From positions 84,893 to 148,892 of the forward strand of contig NZ_JACHXK010000013.1 of the NCBI RefSeq assembly GCF_014192105.1: a DNA stretch of 64,000 nt. The letters are read 5' to 3'. This DNA comes from Paenibacillus phyllosphaerae (lineage in GTDB: Bacteria; Bacillota; Bacilli; Paenibacillales; Paenibacillaceae). The notes under the pieces are model-generated. The model did no database searches, was not told the origin of the DNA, and saw only the letters and a list, made by a program, of their open reading frames with translations. Of the stretch, positions 63,469-64,000 are shown piece after piece. Within the stretch, counting starts at the first letter, position 1. Each line of letters opens with the position of its first letter. The position numbers were made by a program, and so were the translations under genes.

Positions 63469-64000
63469 CTATTTTTTCGCTACATATTTGCGGATATCGA
63501 ATGCGACCGCTGCAACGATGATTACACCTTTAACGATCAGCTGCCAGTACGGGTCGATGCCCACGTACGTCAAGCCGTAGTTGATGACGGAGAAGATCAC
63601 GACACCGGCCATAACGCCTGGAACCGTACCGATACCGCCCGCAGTGGATACGCCGCCGACGACGCATGCCGCGATGGCGTCAAGCTCATACATGTTACCG
63701 TAGTTGTTCGTCGCGCCGCCCGTACGAGCTGCCTCGAGAACGCCTGCCAGACCATACAGTGCGCCAGCGATCATGTAGATGTACATGATGTTGCGGGATA
63801 CGCGGATACCGGATACGTTCGCCGCTTGGATGTTGCCGCCGATGGCGTACATGTTTTTGCCCAATTGCGTCTTGTTGAAGATGACCCATACGATCGCCGC
63901 AACGACGATAGCGATGATGACGATGTAAGGAATCGAATACGTGCCGTCCGAACCGATGTAGCCTGTTCCGAGGTTCGTGAAGTCCGAACGCAGACCGCCG
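63469..64000 (-). CDS. mglC: Galactose/methyl-galactoside-type ABC permease (C-terminal part)
   Basis: Partial: the frame stays open to the right edge. About 177 residues are visible. The sequence YAIGGNIQAANVSGIRVSRNIMYIYMIAGALYGLAGVLEAARTGGATNNYGNMYELDAIAACVVGGVSTAGGIGTVPGVMAGVVIFSVINYGLTYVGIDPYW is that of BPD_transp_2 family sugar permeases and fits MglC best. It would be the last gene of a sugar ABC operon (binding protein, MglA-type ATPase, permease) that lies mostly beyond the window. Confidence 0.92.
   Translation of the reverse strand, partial: GGLRSDFTNLGTGYIGSDGTYSIPYIVIIAIVVAAIVWVIFNKTQLGKNMYAIGGNIQAANVSGIRVSRNIMYIYMIAGALYGLAGVLEAARTGGATNNYGNMYELDAIAACVVGGVSTAGGIGTVPGVMAGVVIFSVINYGLTYVGIDPYWQLIVKGVIIVAAVAFDIRKYVAKK

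Overview
The window reads as chromosomal DNA of a GC-rich, endospore-forming Firmicute, most likely Paenibacillus or a close relative. The evidence is a GerA-type germinant receptor operon, an H-type small acid-soluble spore protein, an LCP cell-wall ligase, YneF, an AraR-type arabinose regulator with its operator, strong AGGAGG ribosome binding sites and many intrinsic terminators. I see no rRNA, tRNA, CRISPR array, prophage or intact insertion sequence. Most of the region is core genome with accessory islands between genes.

Layout. 1-6.1 kb: a 51-bp tandem repeat, then the overlapping minus-strand set moxR / DUF58 / transglutaminase. 6.2-9.5 kb: a thiol peroxidase behind an ABC-2 exporter (ATPase plus two permeases). 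9.7-12.3 kb: LCP protein and hemL on the plus strand. 12.3-13.0 kb: two adjacent copies of a structured intergenic repeat. 13-19.8 kb: minus-strand genes for two small proteins, an inositol monophosphatase, TauE/SafE, UvsE with a DUF2584-like partner, a degenerate D-Ala ligase homologue and an Amidase_6 protein. 20.1-22.8 kb: aconitase. 22.9-28 kb: DUF1877, YitT, a lipoprotein, a stalk-domain protein, a DUF2975/XRE pair followed by a small-RNA candidate, and an IclR regulator. 28.3-30.9 kb: an alpha/beta hydrolase and a two-domain superoxide dismutase. 31.1 kb: a Fur-box palindrome with no flanking gene start. 31.3-35.7 kb: a minus-strand run DUF402-lepB-rnhA-queG-ogt-yneF-folE. 35.8-40.6 kb: GNAT, stress proteins, sodA, a guanylate kinase paralogue and a proline-repeat protein. 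40.8-43.6 kb: araD and araR with AraR operators. 43.6-48.1 kb: galU, yjbQ, a thioredoxin-reductase-like flavoprotein without its CxxC, dps and homocysteine synthase. 48.5-53.2 kb: an ABC-F ATPase, the third structured repeat, a single-domain pyruvate kinase divergent from an AraC regulator, and a small acidic protein. 53.3-57.5 kb: ger operon. 57.6-60.6 kb: GNAT, sspH, the second small-RNA copy, a HAD phosphatase and a degenerate SRAP protein. 60.7-64 kb: an M29 aminopeptidase, the fourth structured repeat, an AT-richer membrane protein with a hairpin over its ribosome binding site, and the end of a sugar ABC permease.

The strongest non-coding signals are: (1) a roughly 290-bp dispersed repeat in four copies whose hairpins are kept by compensatory changes; (2) a roughly 100-bp element in two distant copies, each with a conserved TATACT box, a C-rich ACGACCCCCC segment and an intrinsic terminator, which looks like a duplicated small RNA; (3) a bidirectional Fur-box palindrome between two convergent genes. 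Several paralogues (Ddl-like, TrxB-like, SRAP-like) have kept the fold but lost catalytic residues.
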